Origin: JBDTSW01 sp963797835
GTDB lineage: Bacteria; Actinomycetota; Thermoleophilia; Solirubrobacterales; 70-9
Assembly: GCA_963797835.1 (NCBI GenBank)
Contig: CAWCRN010000031.1
Location: forward strand, 62,001 to 126,000
Length of the DNA stretch: 64,000 bases
Direction: 5' to 3'
The notes beneath the pieces were generated by a model. That model searched no databases. It was not told the origin of the DNA and saw only the letters and a program-made list of their open reading frames with translations. A program made the translations under genes and the position numbers. This document shows, in pieces, positions 7,489-15,351 of the stretch (positions within the stretch are counted from its first letter, which is position 1; the number at the start of each line of letters is the position of its first letter).

Positions 7489-9855
7489 CTAGCCGCTTGG
7501 GATGCAGCCCTTGAGGTAGTCCTCGCCGTCGTCGCGGCAGCGGTCACGCCCGGGCCCGCCGCGAAGCATGTCCTGGCCGGCGCCGCCGACGAGATCGTCG
7601 TCGCCCTCCTCGCCGAAGAGGTCGTCGAAGCCGTCGTTGCCGCGCAGGCGGTCCCCGCCCTTGCCGCCGCAGATCACGTCGTCCTCCCCGAGGCCCCTGA
7701 TCGCGTCACGGCCGCCGAGGCCGGCGATCACGTCCTCCCCCGCGGTGCCGAGAAGCTTCGCGGCTCCCTCGTCGGCGCCCTCCGTGCCGATGATCGTCGG
7801 CTCCTCGCCGCCGCAGAGGGGCGGCGGCGGGGGCGGCGTGACGGTGGGCGTGCACTCCACATCCCAGTCGACGGTCGCGACCTCGCCGCGGTCGACCGCC
7901 ACCTCGGTCGCCACCGGATCCTCGCCGGGGAGCTCGCAGCTCATGGTCCAGGTCTCGGACTGGTGGAGCGGGCGGCCGGAGGGGTTGACGTGCCAGCGGT
8001 ACGCACCCGATGCCGGGACGTCGAGGGTGGTGTCCAGCTCGTCGTCGACGAACAGGGTGGGGGCCAGGCAGGGGTTGTCGCCGACCCCGACGCAGGTGGG
8101 CGTCTGGAACTCCTTGTGCAGGCGAAGCGTCGCCGACGCGGGCGCCGCGCCCCTGACGATCGAGTGCTCGGCGCTGTCGGCGGCGCGCTCGCCCGCGATC
8201 AGGAACGCCTCGCGCACGCCGTCGCCCTGGTGCGGACCCTCGCCGAGGTACTCGCCGACCACCGCGTCGGCGTAGGCGGCGTGGAAGTTCACCCCGCGTG
8301 CCTCGGGGGTGTACCCGTAGGTGCCCTGCGAGAAGTAGTTCCAGTCCTCGGTGGCGCCGGTGATGTCGCCGAGCGTCTCGTAGCCCAGCTCCGAGGTCCA
8401 CCCGGTCGCGGCTGCCATGTCATCGCCGAGGTCCTTCATCGCCGCCTCGTCCGGGGTCACTGTGCTCACCGACGCGAAGCCGGGCTGGCGCAGCCACTTG
8501 CCGTCGTCGGTGAAGGTGTGGTTGGTGATGAACACCGTCGGATGCAGCCCGGCGGTGAACTCGTGGACGGCCTGGGACTCCGGCTCCGAGTAGGGGCCGG
8601 TGCCGCGGTAGGACTGCGAGGTCGCGCCGCCGCTCGACCCCGGGCCGCCCCAGTAGGCGCCGTAGTTGCGGTTCAGGTCGACGCCGGAGCTCGTGCGGAG
8701 CTCGCAGGGGATGAGCGCATCCGCCTCGTCCAGCGGCCGGCAGTTCTTGCGCTTGTAGGCGCCGGCCTGGCCCGAGGGGAGCGGCCCGTCGTCGCCGCCA
8801 TCGGGTCCGAAGCTGCGCGAGGCGACGAACCCGTCGACGTTGATCACGGGGAAGATGAAGATGCGGGTGGAGTCGAGCAGGTCCGTGATCCGGTCGCTGG
8901 TCCCGTACCTCGTCACGAGGTCGATCGCGAACTCCATCGGCAGCTCTCCTGCGGGCCACTCGCGTGCGTGGTGGACGCCCATGTTCAGGTACACGGGGCG
9001 GGCGTCCACCGGTGAGCCGCCCGCGCCGGCGATCTCGAGCCCCTGGATCGGGCGTCCCTCGAGCGTGTTGCCGATCGTGACCTCGGTCGCGATCTCCGGG
9101 TGGCCCTCGGCGAGGTCCTTCATCTCGGTCGTGTAGTCGGAGTACTGGCGGTAGGCCGTGCGGCCGCTCGGAAGGCCCGAACCGCCGCGCTTGGCCACGG
9201 CCCGCTCCTCGTCTCGGCGGTACGCCGCGTCGGCGGCGACGAGGTCGCCGACCATGGTCGAGGTCTCGAAGCCCTCGGCGGCGAGCAGCGCCCGCTCGGC
9301 GCCCGAGTAGGTCGCAACGGTGACCTCGGTCGCGCTGACGTCGTGCGTGACGTCGAGGCCGAGCGCCTCCAGCCGGGCCACGTCGTCGGGGCCGGAGATC
9401 GCCACCGATTCGAGCGTGAAGCGCTCGTCGGGGATCTCGGGCACGTCGGAGCGGCGGAAGAGGTCGAACGCGAGCGGCACGCGCGCCGGCCCCTCGGTGG
9501 CACGCCGGCAGGCCTGGACCACGAGGTCCTCACCGCGGGCGACCCAGGCGGTCACCCGTTCGGTCGAGCCGAACGCGGTGGAGGCGCCTGCCGCGGCGGG
9601 TTCCCCGCGGTGGAAGGCGGCGAGGTCCCAGTCGCCCGCCGGCCCGCCCGCCAGGTCGATCGTCACCAGGCCGGCCGCGGGCGCCGTCCAGGTGTGCAGG
9701 GCGACCCCGGCCGAGGCAGGATCGAGGCGCTGGGCGGCACAGTCGCGCGGCACGGCTCCCGGCGCCTCCAGCACGGCCGCGCCGGCCGAGGCGGCGAGCG
9801 CAACCGAGGTCAGCGCGATGGCGCCGATGACCCCTGCTGTTCCCCCGCGCGTCAA
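7489..9855 (-). CDS. Secreted M14 zinc carboxypeptidase with C-terminal RTX-like repeats
   Basis: 788 residues from TTG 9855, the only reasonable start before the signal peptide (TRGGTAGVIGAIALTSVALAASAGA). A beta-rich prodomain (about 35-250) precedes the M14 catalytic domain. Zinc ligands are in GVHHAREWPAGE and a later His in TNHTFTDD; substrate-binding DLNRNY and the catalytic Glu region TPEARG are present. After an immunoglobulin-like stretch and a proline linker (TPPPPPP), the last 80 residues contain GTAGEDVIAGLGGRD-type nonapeptides, a calcium-binding RTX-like roll. Such repeats are usual in Gram-negative type I substrates, so their presence on a Sec-type actinobacterial peptidase is notable. 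Frame intact. Confidence 0.88.
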   Translation of the reverse strand: MTRGGTAGVIGAIALTSVALAASAGAAVLEAPGAVPRDCAAQRLDPASAGVALHTWTAPAAGLVTIDLAGGPAGDWDLAAFHRGEPAAAGASTAFGSTERVTAWVARGEDLVVQACRRATEGPARVPLAFDLFRRSDVPEIPDERFTLESVAISGPDDVARLEALGLDVTHDVSATEVTVATYSGAERALLAAEGFETSTMVGDLVAADAAYRRDEERAVAKRGGSGLPSGRTAYRQYSDYTTEMKDLAEGHPEIATEVTIGNTLEGRPIQGLEIAGAGGSPVDARPVYLNMGVHHAREWPAGELPMEFAIDLVTRYGTSDRITDLLDSTRIFIFPVINVDGFVASRSFGPDGGDDGPLPSGQAGAYKRKNCRPLDEADALIPCELRTSSGVDLNRNYGAYWGGPGSSGGATSQSYRGTGPYSEPESQAVHEFTAGLHPTVFITNHTFTDDGKWLRQPGFASVSTVTPDEAAMKDLGDDMAAATGWTSELGYETLGDITGATEDWNYFSQGTYGYTPEARGVNFHAAYADAVVGEYLGEGPHQGDGVREAFLIAGERAADSAEHSIVRGAAPASATLRLHKEFQTPTCVGVGDNPCLAPTLFVDDELDTTLDVPASGAYRWHVNPSGRPLHQSETWTMSCELPGEDPVATEVAVDRGEVATVDWDVECTPTVTPPPPPPLCGGEEPTIIGTEGADEGAAKLLGTAGEDVIAGLGGRDAIRGLGEDDVICGGKGGDRLRGNDGFDDLFGEEGDDDLVGGAGQDMLRGGPGRDRCRDDGEDYLKGCIPSG

Positions 9856-9918
9856 GCGACCAAGGTACCAACGGGATACCCTGGGCGGCCAGCAGCAGGC
9901 GAACGAGGAGCGAAGCCC

Positions 9919-10191
9919 ATGGTCAACTTCAAGAGCCTCACCGACAAGGCGAAGGACCTGGTCGAGAAGCGTGGCGGCACCGACTCGGTCAAGGAGGATG
10001 CGGGCGAGCTGAAGGACATCGCCTCCGGCAAGGGCAGCATGACCGACAAGGCGAAGGCCGCCGCGGCGGCGATCAAGGACCCCGGCGCCGCCGGCGAGGA
10101 GAAGCCGCAGGCCGCGGGCGGCCCCGAGGCACCAACCGGTCCGCCACCGGGCGCGAAGCCGGACGTCGAGAAGGAGCAGCGGCGCGACTAG
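9919..10191 (+). CDS. Small charged protein, Rv0909/CsbD-antitoxin-like
   Basis: 90 residues, rich in Lys, Asp, Glu and Ala (KAKDLVEKRGG, GSMTDKAKAAAAAIKD), then a Pro/Gly-rich acidic tail. The first 55 residues form an amphipathic helix pattern like MT0933/Rv0909 antitoxins and CsbD-type stress proteins, but similarity is compositional and weak. No toxin partner is next to it. It is divergent from the carboxypeptidase gene. Its TAG stop interlocks with the stop of the converging ABC permease (CTAG at 10188-10191). Likely cytoplasmic and natively flexible; function not known. Confidence 0.6.
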   Translation: MVNFKSLTDKAKDLVEKRGGTDSVKEDAGELKDIASGKGSMTDKAKAAAAAIKDPGAAGEEKPQAAGGPEAPTGPPPGAKPDVEKEQRRD

Positions 10192-10967
10192 GCCGCCGAG
10201 GACTCCGCCCGGCGCAGGCCGCCTCGGGCGAACAGCACCATCAGGGTCGCGAGCCCGGCCGCGGCCCCGAAGGCCAGCAGCACGTGGAACGGGTCGCCGG
10301 CCATCAGGCTGCGCCCGGCCTCCACGATCGCCGTCGCCGGGTTGAACGACGAGACGGTCTCGACCCATCCCTGGATCAGGTCGCGCGGCACGTAGACGGG
10401 CGCCGTCATCAGGATCATGAAGACTGGGATCTGCATCGCCGGCGCGGCCTGCATGGTGCGGAAGCGCAGCATCATCCCGGCGGCGAACAGGAAGGCGGCG
10501 ACGTTGACGATCAGCGCCAGGCCGATCAGGCCGGCGAGGTCGACGGCGCCGCCCTCGATCGAGAGGCCCGTCGCCAGCGCGACCGCGAACACCACGGCCC
10601 AGACCATCATGGTCCGGACCAGCGCCGCGAGTCCGTAGCCGGCGACGACGGCGGAGCGGTCGGGCGCGGCGAGGAGCATGCGGCGGGTGAAGCCCGAGTC
10701 GAAGTCGGCGCCGATCGAGAAGCCGATGAACACGCCTCCGAACGCCGCCGACTGGAGCAGGACGAACACGAACTGGAACGCGTTGTAGTCGTAGTAGTCG
10801 AAGCCGGGCACCCCGGAGACGCCGGAGAGCCCGCCGGCGAACGCCATGTAGAAGAACAGCGGGAAGGCCAGCGCGGGCAGGAACAGCACGGGCTTGCGGA
10901 TAACCGTGTGCATGTGGCGCCAGAACACGGTCACGGCCACCGAGCGGTAGCGGGCCGCGCGGCTCAT
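10188..10967 (-). CDS. ABC-2 type permease (DrrB-like), subunit 2
   Basis: 259 residues with six predicted membrane helices and the ABC-2 signature near the C-terminal half (VPRDLIQGWVETVSSFNPATAIVEAGRSL). It belongs to the DrrB/NodJ-type exporter permeases. Its ATG 10967 overlaps the stop of the next permease gene, and ATPase and both permeases form one operon on the minus strand. Two similar but non-identical permeases suggest a heterodimeric membrane channel. Substrate unknown; drug or lipid export is the usual role. Confidence 0.85.
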   Translation of the reverse strand: MSRAARYRSVAVTVFWRHMHTVIRKPVLFLPALAFPLFFYMAFAGGLSGVSGVPGFDYYDYNAFQFVFVLLQSAAFGGVFIGFSIGADFDSGFTRRMLLAAPDRSAVVAGYGLAALVRTMMVWAVVFAVALATGLSIEGGAVDLAGLIGLALIVNVAAFLFAAGMMLRFRTMQAAPAMQIPVFMILMTAPVYVPRDLIQGWVETVSSFNPATAIVEAGRSLMAGDPFHVLLAFGAAAGLATLMVLFARGGLRRAESSAA

Positions 10968-11758
10968 GTCCGCTCCATCCGGTCGCGCATGGCCCGCGAG
11001 GCCGCCCAGAGCGAGGCGCCGAAGAAGGCGAACGCGACGCCGAACGCCAGTGCCAGCGCCTCGGCGTCCCAGCCGGTGATGAACAGGCTGCGGACGCCCT
11101 CGACCAGGTAGCTCACCGGATTGAGGGTCGCGACCGTCTGGAACCAATCCTGCTGGATCAGGTCGCGCGGCAGCGCCGCCGAGGACAGGAACAGCAGGAC
11201 GAACATCAGCGGGAAGAGGCCCTGCACCGCCTCGCCCGAGCCCGAGCGCAGGCCGACGAACAGGCCGAACGCGCCGAACGCGCCCGCGATCGCGAACGAC
11301 AGCGCGAACAGCACCGGGATGCCAAGCGCGCCCGCCTCGAAGCTGGCGCCCGCGGCGAAGCCGACGAGCAGATAGGTGACGGCCTGCACCAGCGCCACGA
11401 CCAGCACGCCCGCGAGCTGGCCCGCGAGCAGCGCCGAGCCCCGCATCGGGGTCAGCGAGAGGCGGCTGAAGAAGCCCGAGCCGATGTCGTCGGCGAGGTT
11501 GGTGCCGGCCGTGTTGGTGGCGAACAGGGCGCCCTGCATGAACGGGAAGGCGAGGGCGAAGGTGAGGTAGGAGTCGGTCGGGAAGCCGGGGATGTCCGTC
11601 GCCGCGTCGAGTCCGCTCGAGTTGATCGCCAGCAGGAACAGCGGGAACACCAGCGTCGGCACGATCATGATCGGCTGGCGCACGGTGCGGATCACCGAGC
11701 GCCACGCCAGGTAGCGCGACTGGGTTCGCAGGGGGCTGTGGGCGGCGAGGGCCGTCAT
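10964..11758 (-). CDS. ABC-2 type permease (DrrB-like), subunit 1
   Basis: 264 residues, six membrane helices, with the ABC-2 motif LPRDLIQQDWFQTVATLNPVSYLVEG. It is the paralogous partner of the permease that follows, sharing motif and length. ATG 11758 overlaps the end of the ATPase gene by four bases, indicating translational coupling. The N-terminus (RYLAWRSVIRTVRQP) is the usual cytoplasmic elbow helix. Confidence 0.85.
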   Translation of the reverse strand: MTALAAHSPLRTQSRYLAWRSVIRTVRQPIMIVPTLVFPLFLLAINSSGLDAATDIPGFPTDSYLTFALAFPFMQGALFATNTAGTNLADDIGSGFFSRLSLTPMRGSALLAGQLAGVLVVALVQAVTYLLVGFAAGASFEAGALGIPVLFALSFAIAGAFGAFGLFVGLRSGSGEAVQGLFPLMFVLLFLSSAALPRDLIQQDWFQTVATLNPVSYLVEGVRSLFITGWDAEALALAFGVAFAFFGASLWAASRAMRDRMERT

Positions 11759-12792
11759 CGTGCTCCGACCGGGACGGCCTCGAGCTCGCCGGTCTCGCCG
11801 CGTTCGGCGGCGAGCTCGGCCTCCTCCGAGGCCTGCTCCTCCGCGCCCTCGAGGGAGCGGCCGGTCTTGGCGAGGAAGACGTCGTCGAGGCTGGGGGCGT
11901 GGAGCTGAAGGTCGGCGACGCGGATGCCGTCGGCATCGAGGGCGCGGACGACCTGGGCGAGGTCCTCGGTGCCGTCCTCGAGGCGAACCGCCGCCGCGCC
12001 GCGCGCGGCCGGAAGGGCCTCGCCGAAGCGCCCGAGCACTGACTCGACGCGGCCCAGGTCGGATTCCTCGACCGGAGCGGCCTCGACGGTCGGCCGGCCG
12101 ATCTCGGCCTTCAGCGCCGCCGGCGTGCCCTCGGCGACCAGCTTGCCGCGCTCGATGATCCCGACCCGGTCGGCCAGTTCGTCGGCCTCCTCCAGGTACT
12201 GGGTGGTGAGGAACACGGTCACGCCCTCCTGGCGGGCGAGGCGGGAGACCTCCTCCCACAGCGCGGTGCGGCTCTGGATGTCGAGCCCGGTGGTGGGCTC
12301 GTCGAGGAAGAGCACGCGGGGCTCGTGGATCAGGGCGAGGGCGAGGTCGAGGCGGCGCTTCATCCCGCCCGAGTAGCCGCCAACGCGGCGGTCGGCGGCC
12401 TCGCCGTCGAGGCCGACGCGCTCGAGCAGCGCCTCGCCGCGGCGCTCGATCTCGGCGGCGGACAGGCCGTGCAGGCCGCCCTGGAGCTTCATGTGCTCGC
12501 GCCCGGTGAGGAAGGGGTCGAGGGCCGCCTCCTGGAGGGCCGCGCCGATCGCATCGCGCACGGCGCGGCCCTCGCGGACCACATCTCGTCCGGCGACGGT
12601 CGCGTCGCCGGACGTGGGGGGGAGCAGCGTGGTCAGGATGTGAACGGTGGTGGACTTGCCGGCGCCGTTCGGGCCGAGGAAGCCGTAGATCTCACCGGGG
12701 GCCACCCGCAGGGATATGCCGTCGACGGCGCGGGGCCCCTTCTTGAACACGCGGACTAGGTCGTTGACCTCGATCGAGTTGTCGGTAGCCAT
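11755..12792 (-). CDS. ABC transporter ATP-binding protein (DrrA-like)
   Basis: 345 residues. Walker A GPNGAGKST, signature YSGGMKRRLD, Walker B VLFLDEPTTGLD and the switch His replaced by Gln in TTQYLEEADELADRV, as in DrrA. A C-terminal extension of about 110 residues with LHAPSLDDVFL is typical of DrrA-type export ATPases. It powers the two permeases encoded downstream. It is transcribed divergently from a MarR regulator, with a perfect inverted repeat between them, so MarR-type control is likely. Confidence 0.9.
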   Translation of the reverse strand: MATDNSIEVNDLVRVFKKGPRAVDGISLRVAPGEIYGFLGPNGAGKSTTVHILTTLLPPTSGDATVAGRDVVREGRAVRDAIGAALQEAALDPFLTGREHMKLQGGLHGLSAAEIERRGEALLERVGLDGEAADRRVGGYSGGMKRRLDLALALIHEPRVLFLDEPTTGLDIQSRTALWEEVSRLARQEGVTVFLTTQYLEEADELADRVGIIERGKLVAEGTPAALKAEIGRPTVEAAPVEESDLGRVESVLGRFGEALPAARGAAAVRLEDGTEDLAQVVRALDADGIRVADLQLHAPSLDDVFLAKTGRSLEGAEEQASEEAELAAERGETGELEAVPVGAR

Positions 12793-12808
12793 GAACAGGA
12801 CAGTATCA

Positions 12809-12844
12809 CAATAGTCTGAGTCTTGAACTATTGGACAACGCCAA
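12809..12844. promoter_or_regulatory. Probable MarR operator in divergent promoter region
   Basis: CAATAGT (12809-12815) and ACTATTG (12827-12833) form a perfect seven-base inverted repeat with an 11-base spacer. A second, overlapping TTGG...CCAA dyad lies at 12831-12844. The region is unusually AT-rich for this genome and lies between the ABC ATPase start (12792, minus) and the MarR start (12869, plus). Position and symmetry fit a dimeric winged-helix repressor site controlling both directions. Confidence 0.65.
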
Positions 12845-12868
12845 TGTCAGGATGTATGATGAGCGGCG

Positions 12869-13317
12869 ATGGCAAGCGCAGACACCACCGGCCGCCGCCC
12901 GGCGAACCCCGCCCGCCTACGAGGCGTGGAGCGCGATCTTCGAGCTGTTCGGCCGCTACAAGCCGACGATGCTGGCGATCCAGGGCGAGTACGGCCTGCG
13001 CCCGCCGATGGTCTTCGCGATGAAGGAGCTGGACGAGCCGAAGCCGATGGGCCGGATCGCCGAGCTGCTCTATTGCGACAACTCCCAGATGACCTGGATC
13101 ACCGACCGCCTCGAGGAGAAGGGGCTCGTCGAGCGCCAGGCCGACCCCAACGACCGCCGCGTCAAGCTCCTGGCGCTGACCGACGAGGGGCGGCGCGTCC
13201 GCGACGAGATCGAGGAGCGCCTGGCCGTCCCGCCGGCGGAGATCGCGGCGCTCTCGGTCGCCGAGCAGCGCGCAGCTCCGCGACCTGCTGCGCAAGGCGC
13301 TGGCCGCCGCCGAGTAG
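12869..13317 (+). CDS. MarR-family transcriptional regulator, frameshifted
   Basis: Winged-helix regulator of about 149 residues once restored. The recognition region is GRIAELLYCDNSQMTWITDRLEEKGLVERQADPNDRRVKLLALTDEG (shown here in full only as residues of that span: helix IAELLYCDNS, wing DPNDRRVKLL). Extra bases near 12917 and 13272 break the N- and C-termini. It probably represses the divergent DrrAB-type exporter through the dyad at 12809-12833. A VOC-domain gene follows 14 bases downstream and may be co-transcribed. Confidence 0.8.
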
Positions 13318-13331
13318 GCCTGGGCGGGCAG

Positions 13332-13751
13332 ATGGAGCAGCGCCTCAGCGTCGTCACCCTCGGCGTCACGGACCTCGCCCGGGCACGGGCCTTCTACGAG
13401 GGCCTCGGCTGGACCACCGGCGCCGCGCCCGACGACGACGTCGTCTTCTTCCAGGCGGGCGGGATCGTCGTGGGCCTGTGGGACCGCGCGCGCCTGGCCG
13501 AGGACTCGGTGGTGGAGGACGGCGGCGGCTGGGGCGGGATCACCCTCGCCTACAACGTGCGCTCTCCCGAGGAGGTCGATTCCGTGCTCGCGGAGGCCGA
13601 GGCGGCCGGCGGCACGATCGGGCGCCCCGGCGCCGAGACCTTCTGGGGCGGCTACTCGGGCGTCTTCATCGACCCCGACGGCCATCCCTGGGAGGTCGCC
13701 CACAACCCGCACTGGACGATCACCGAGGAGGGAGCCACAACCCTCAACTAA
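13332..13751 (+). CDS. VOC/glyoxalase-fold protein
   Basis: 139 residues with two beta-alpha-beta-beta-beta units. The first begins LSVVTLGVTDLARARAFYEGLGW and the second ends in FIDPDGHPWEVAHNP. Metal-ligand positions are partly retained (terminal Glu in WEVAHN). This is the family of glyoxalases, bleomycin-resistance proteins and dioxygenases; the reaction cannot be told. It sits directly after the MarR regulator in the same orientation, so it may belong to the same stress or drug response. Start ATG 13332; frame intact. Confidence 0.8.
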   Translation: MEQRLSVVTLGVTDLARARAFYEGLGWTTGAAPDDDVVFFQAGGIVVGLWDRARLAEDSVVEDGGGWGGITLAYNVRSPEEVDSVLAEAEAAGGTIGRPGAETFWGGYSGVFIDPDGHPWEVAHNPHWTITEEGATTLN

Positions 13752-13761
13752 CCCTCCCAAA

Positions 13762-13774
13762 GGGGTCTGACCCC
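13762..13774. repeat. REP-like half element, copy 3
   Basis: A single GGGGTCTGACCCC palindrome, followed by TTGAGCGGGGTGG, sits between convergent genes (VOC stop at 13751, YmdB stop at 13803). The partner palindrome is not recognisable. Its position between gene ends could let it act as a bidirectional terminator. Confidence 0.6.
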
Positions 13775-13802
13775 TTGAGCGGGGTGGGCTTAGATTCTTC
13801 CG

Positions 13803-14582
13803 CTAGTCGGGGGCCGGCAGCAGCACCTGCTCGATCGACTCCGCCAGGCCGTCGTCGCGGACGGTGACGACCACGGCGTTGACCCAGATGTTCTCGTCGG
13901 CGGTGCTGAACCTCACCGGGAGTTGAGTGCGAAAGCTCTCGAGCGCCTGCTCCCAGCGGACGCCGAGCACGCCGTCGCGTGAGCCGGTCATGCCGACGTC
14001 GGAGATGAAGGCGGTGCCGCCCGGAAGCACCCGGGCGTCGGCGGTGGGGACGTGCGTGTGCGTCCCGACCACCGCCGCGACGCGGCCGTCGAGGTGCCAG
14101 CCCATCGCGACCTTCTCCGAGGTGACCTCGGCGTGGAAGTCGACGAAGATCACGTCGGCCCTGCCCTCGAGCTGGTCGACGATCGAGTCCACCTCGTGGA
14201 AGGGCGAGCGCGCGGCGCGCATCTGGACCTGTCCGGAGAGGTTGATCACCCCCACCCGCCGCCCCGCGGCCTCGACCACGGTCGAGCCGCGGCCCGGGTT
14301 GCCCTTCATGTAGTTGGCGGGGCGCACGATCCGCTCCTCGCGGTCGAGGTACTCGTAGACGTCGCGGTGGCGGTAGGTGTGGTTGCCGAGGGTGATCACG
14401 TCGACGCCCATCGCGTAGAGCTCCTTCGCTGTCTTCTCGGTGATGCCCAGGCCGCCGGCGGAGTTCTCGCCGTTGGCGACCACGAGGTCCGGCGAGTGGC
14501 GCTCGCGCAGCACGGGCATCGCCCGCTCGAGCCCCGCCCGCCCCGGTTTGCCGACGATGTCGGCGATGAACAGGATGCGCAT
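13803..14582 (-). CDS. ymdB: YmdB-family metallophosphoesterase
   Basis: 259 residues, the usual length for the TIGR00282/YmdB family, whose studied members hydrolyse 2',3'-cyclic nucleotides. Metal-binding motifs are FIADIVGKPGR, VANGENSAGGLG, TLGNHTYRH, FVDFHAEVTSEK and GTHTHVPTAD. ATG 14582; frame intact. It is divergent from an ABC ATPase gene starting at 14599 and convergent with the VOC gene. Confidence 0.88.
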   Translation of the reverse strand: MRILFIADIVGKPGRAGLERAMPVLRERHSPDLVVANGENSAGGLGITEKTAKELYAMGVDVITLGNHTYRHRDVYEYLDREERIVRPANYMKGNPGRGSTVVEAAGRRVGVINLSGQVQMRAARSPFHEVDSIVDQLEGRADVIFVDFHAEVTSEKVAMGWHLDGRVAAVVGTHTHVPTADARVLPGGTAFISDVGMTGSRDGVLGVRWEQALESFRTQLPVRFSTADENIWVNAVVVTVRDDGLAESIEQVLLPAPD

Positions 14583-14598
14583 GTGCCGACGAGACTAG

Positions 14599-15351
14599 AT
14601 GAGCGAAGGTCCCGCCTCGTCTAGCGTTCCCGCGATGCCAGCGGGCGACCAGGCGGTGATCGAGGTGCAGGGGCTGGGCAAGCGCTTCGGCGAGCGCTGG
14701 GCCCTGCGCGACGTCTCGTTCGTGGCGCACCGGGGCGAGCTCCTCGCCGTGATCGGCCCGAACGGCGCCGGCAAGACGACGCTGCTCTCGATCCTCGCCG
14801 GGATCCGCGACCCCGACGCGGGCGAGGTCAGCCGCGCCCCCGGCGAGATCGGCTGGGTGCCGCAGCAGCCCGCGCTCTACCGGCGCCTGACCGTGGCCGA
14901 GAACCTGCTGCTCTTCGCGCGCCTCGAGCGGGTGCCCGACCCCGATGCCGTCCTCGAGGAGATGCTCGAGCAGACCGGGCTCGCGGACCGCCGCGACGAC
15001 CAGGTCGGCACCCTGTCCGGCGGCAACCAGCAGCGCGTGAACATCGCGATCGGGCTCCTCGCCCGGCCCCCGGTGCTGCTGCTCGACGAGCCGTCGTCGG
15101 GGCTCGACCCGCGCCAGCGCGAGCGCCTCTGGGAGTTCGTAGGCGCGCTCGCGGGCGGCGGCACCACGGTGATCTTCTCCACCCACTACATCCAGGAGGC
15201 CGAGCGCTACGGCGACCGGCTGCTGGTGCTCGCGGACGGCGAGCGCGTCTTCGACGGCACCGACCGCGAGCTCCACGAGGCGGTCCCCGAGTCCGGGGCG
15301 CGCGACTTCGAGGAGGCGTTCGTCGCCTTCCTGCGGGAGCGCGGCCACTGA
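14599..15351 (+). CDS. ABC transporter ATP-binding protein
   Basis: 250 residues from ATG 14599 (ATG 14635 is also possible and starts closer to the fold). Walker A GPNGAGKTT, signature LSGGNQQR, Walker B VLLLDEPSSGLD and switch His in STHYIQEAERYGD. No C-terminal regulatory extension. The stop overlaps the start of the membrane subunit (TGATG at 15350). The pair is an ABC-2 exporter distinct from the DrrAB set upstream. Substrate unknown. Confidence 0.88.
   Translation: MSEGPASSSVPAMPAGDQAVIEVQGLGKRFGERWALRDVSFVAHRGELLAVIGPNGAGKTTLLSILAGIRDPDAGEVSRAPGEIGWVPQQPALYRRLTVAENLLLFARLERVPDPDAVLEEMLEQTGLADRRDDQVGTLSGGNQQRVNIAIGLLARPPVLLLDEPSSGLDPRQRERLWEFVGALAGGGTTVIFSTHYIQEAERYGDRLLVLADGERVFDGTDRELHEAVPESGARDFEEAFVAFLRERGH

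Noticed and set aside
5183..7492. 769-residue plus-strand frame opposite the GATase and FG-GAP genes
   Set aside because: It is an antisense shadow typical of GC-rich DNA; both minus-strand genes have clear domains and the plus frame has none.
9856..10368. Upstream extension of the carboxypeptidase frame by 170 residues
   Set aside because: It overlaps the opposite-strand small gene and ABC permease end, and the signal peptide begins at TTG 9855.
13332..13751. MarR-VOC fusion protein
   Set aside because: The MarR frame reads into the VOC gene only because of an extra base near 13272; restoring it gives a stop at 13317 and a separate ATG at 13332.
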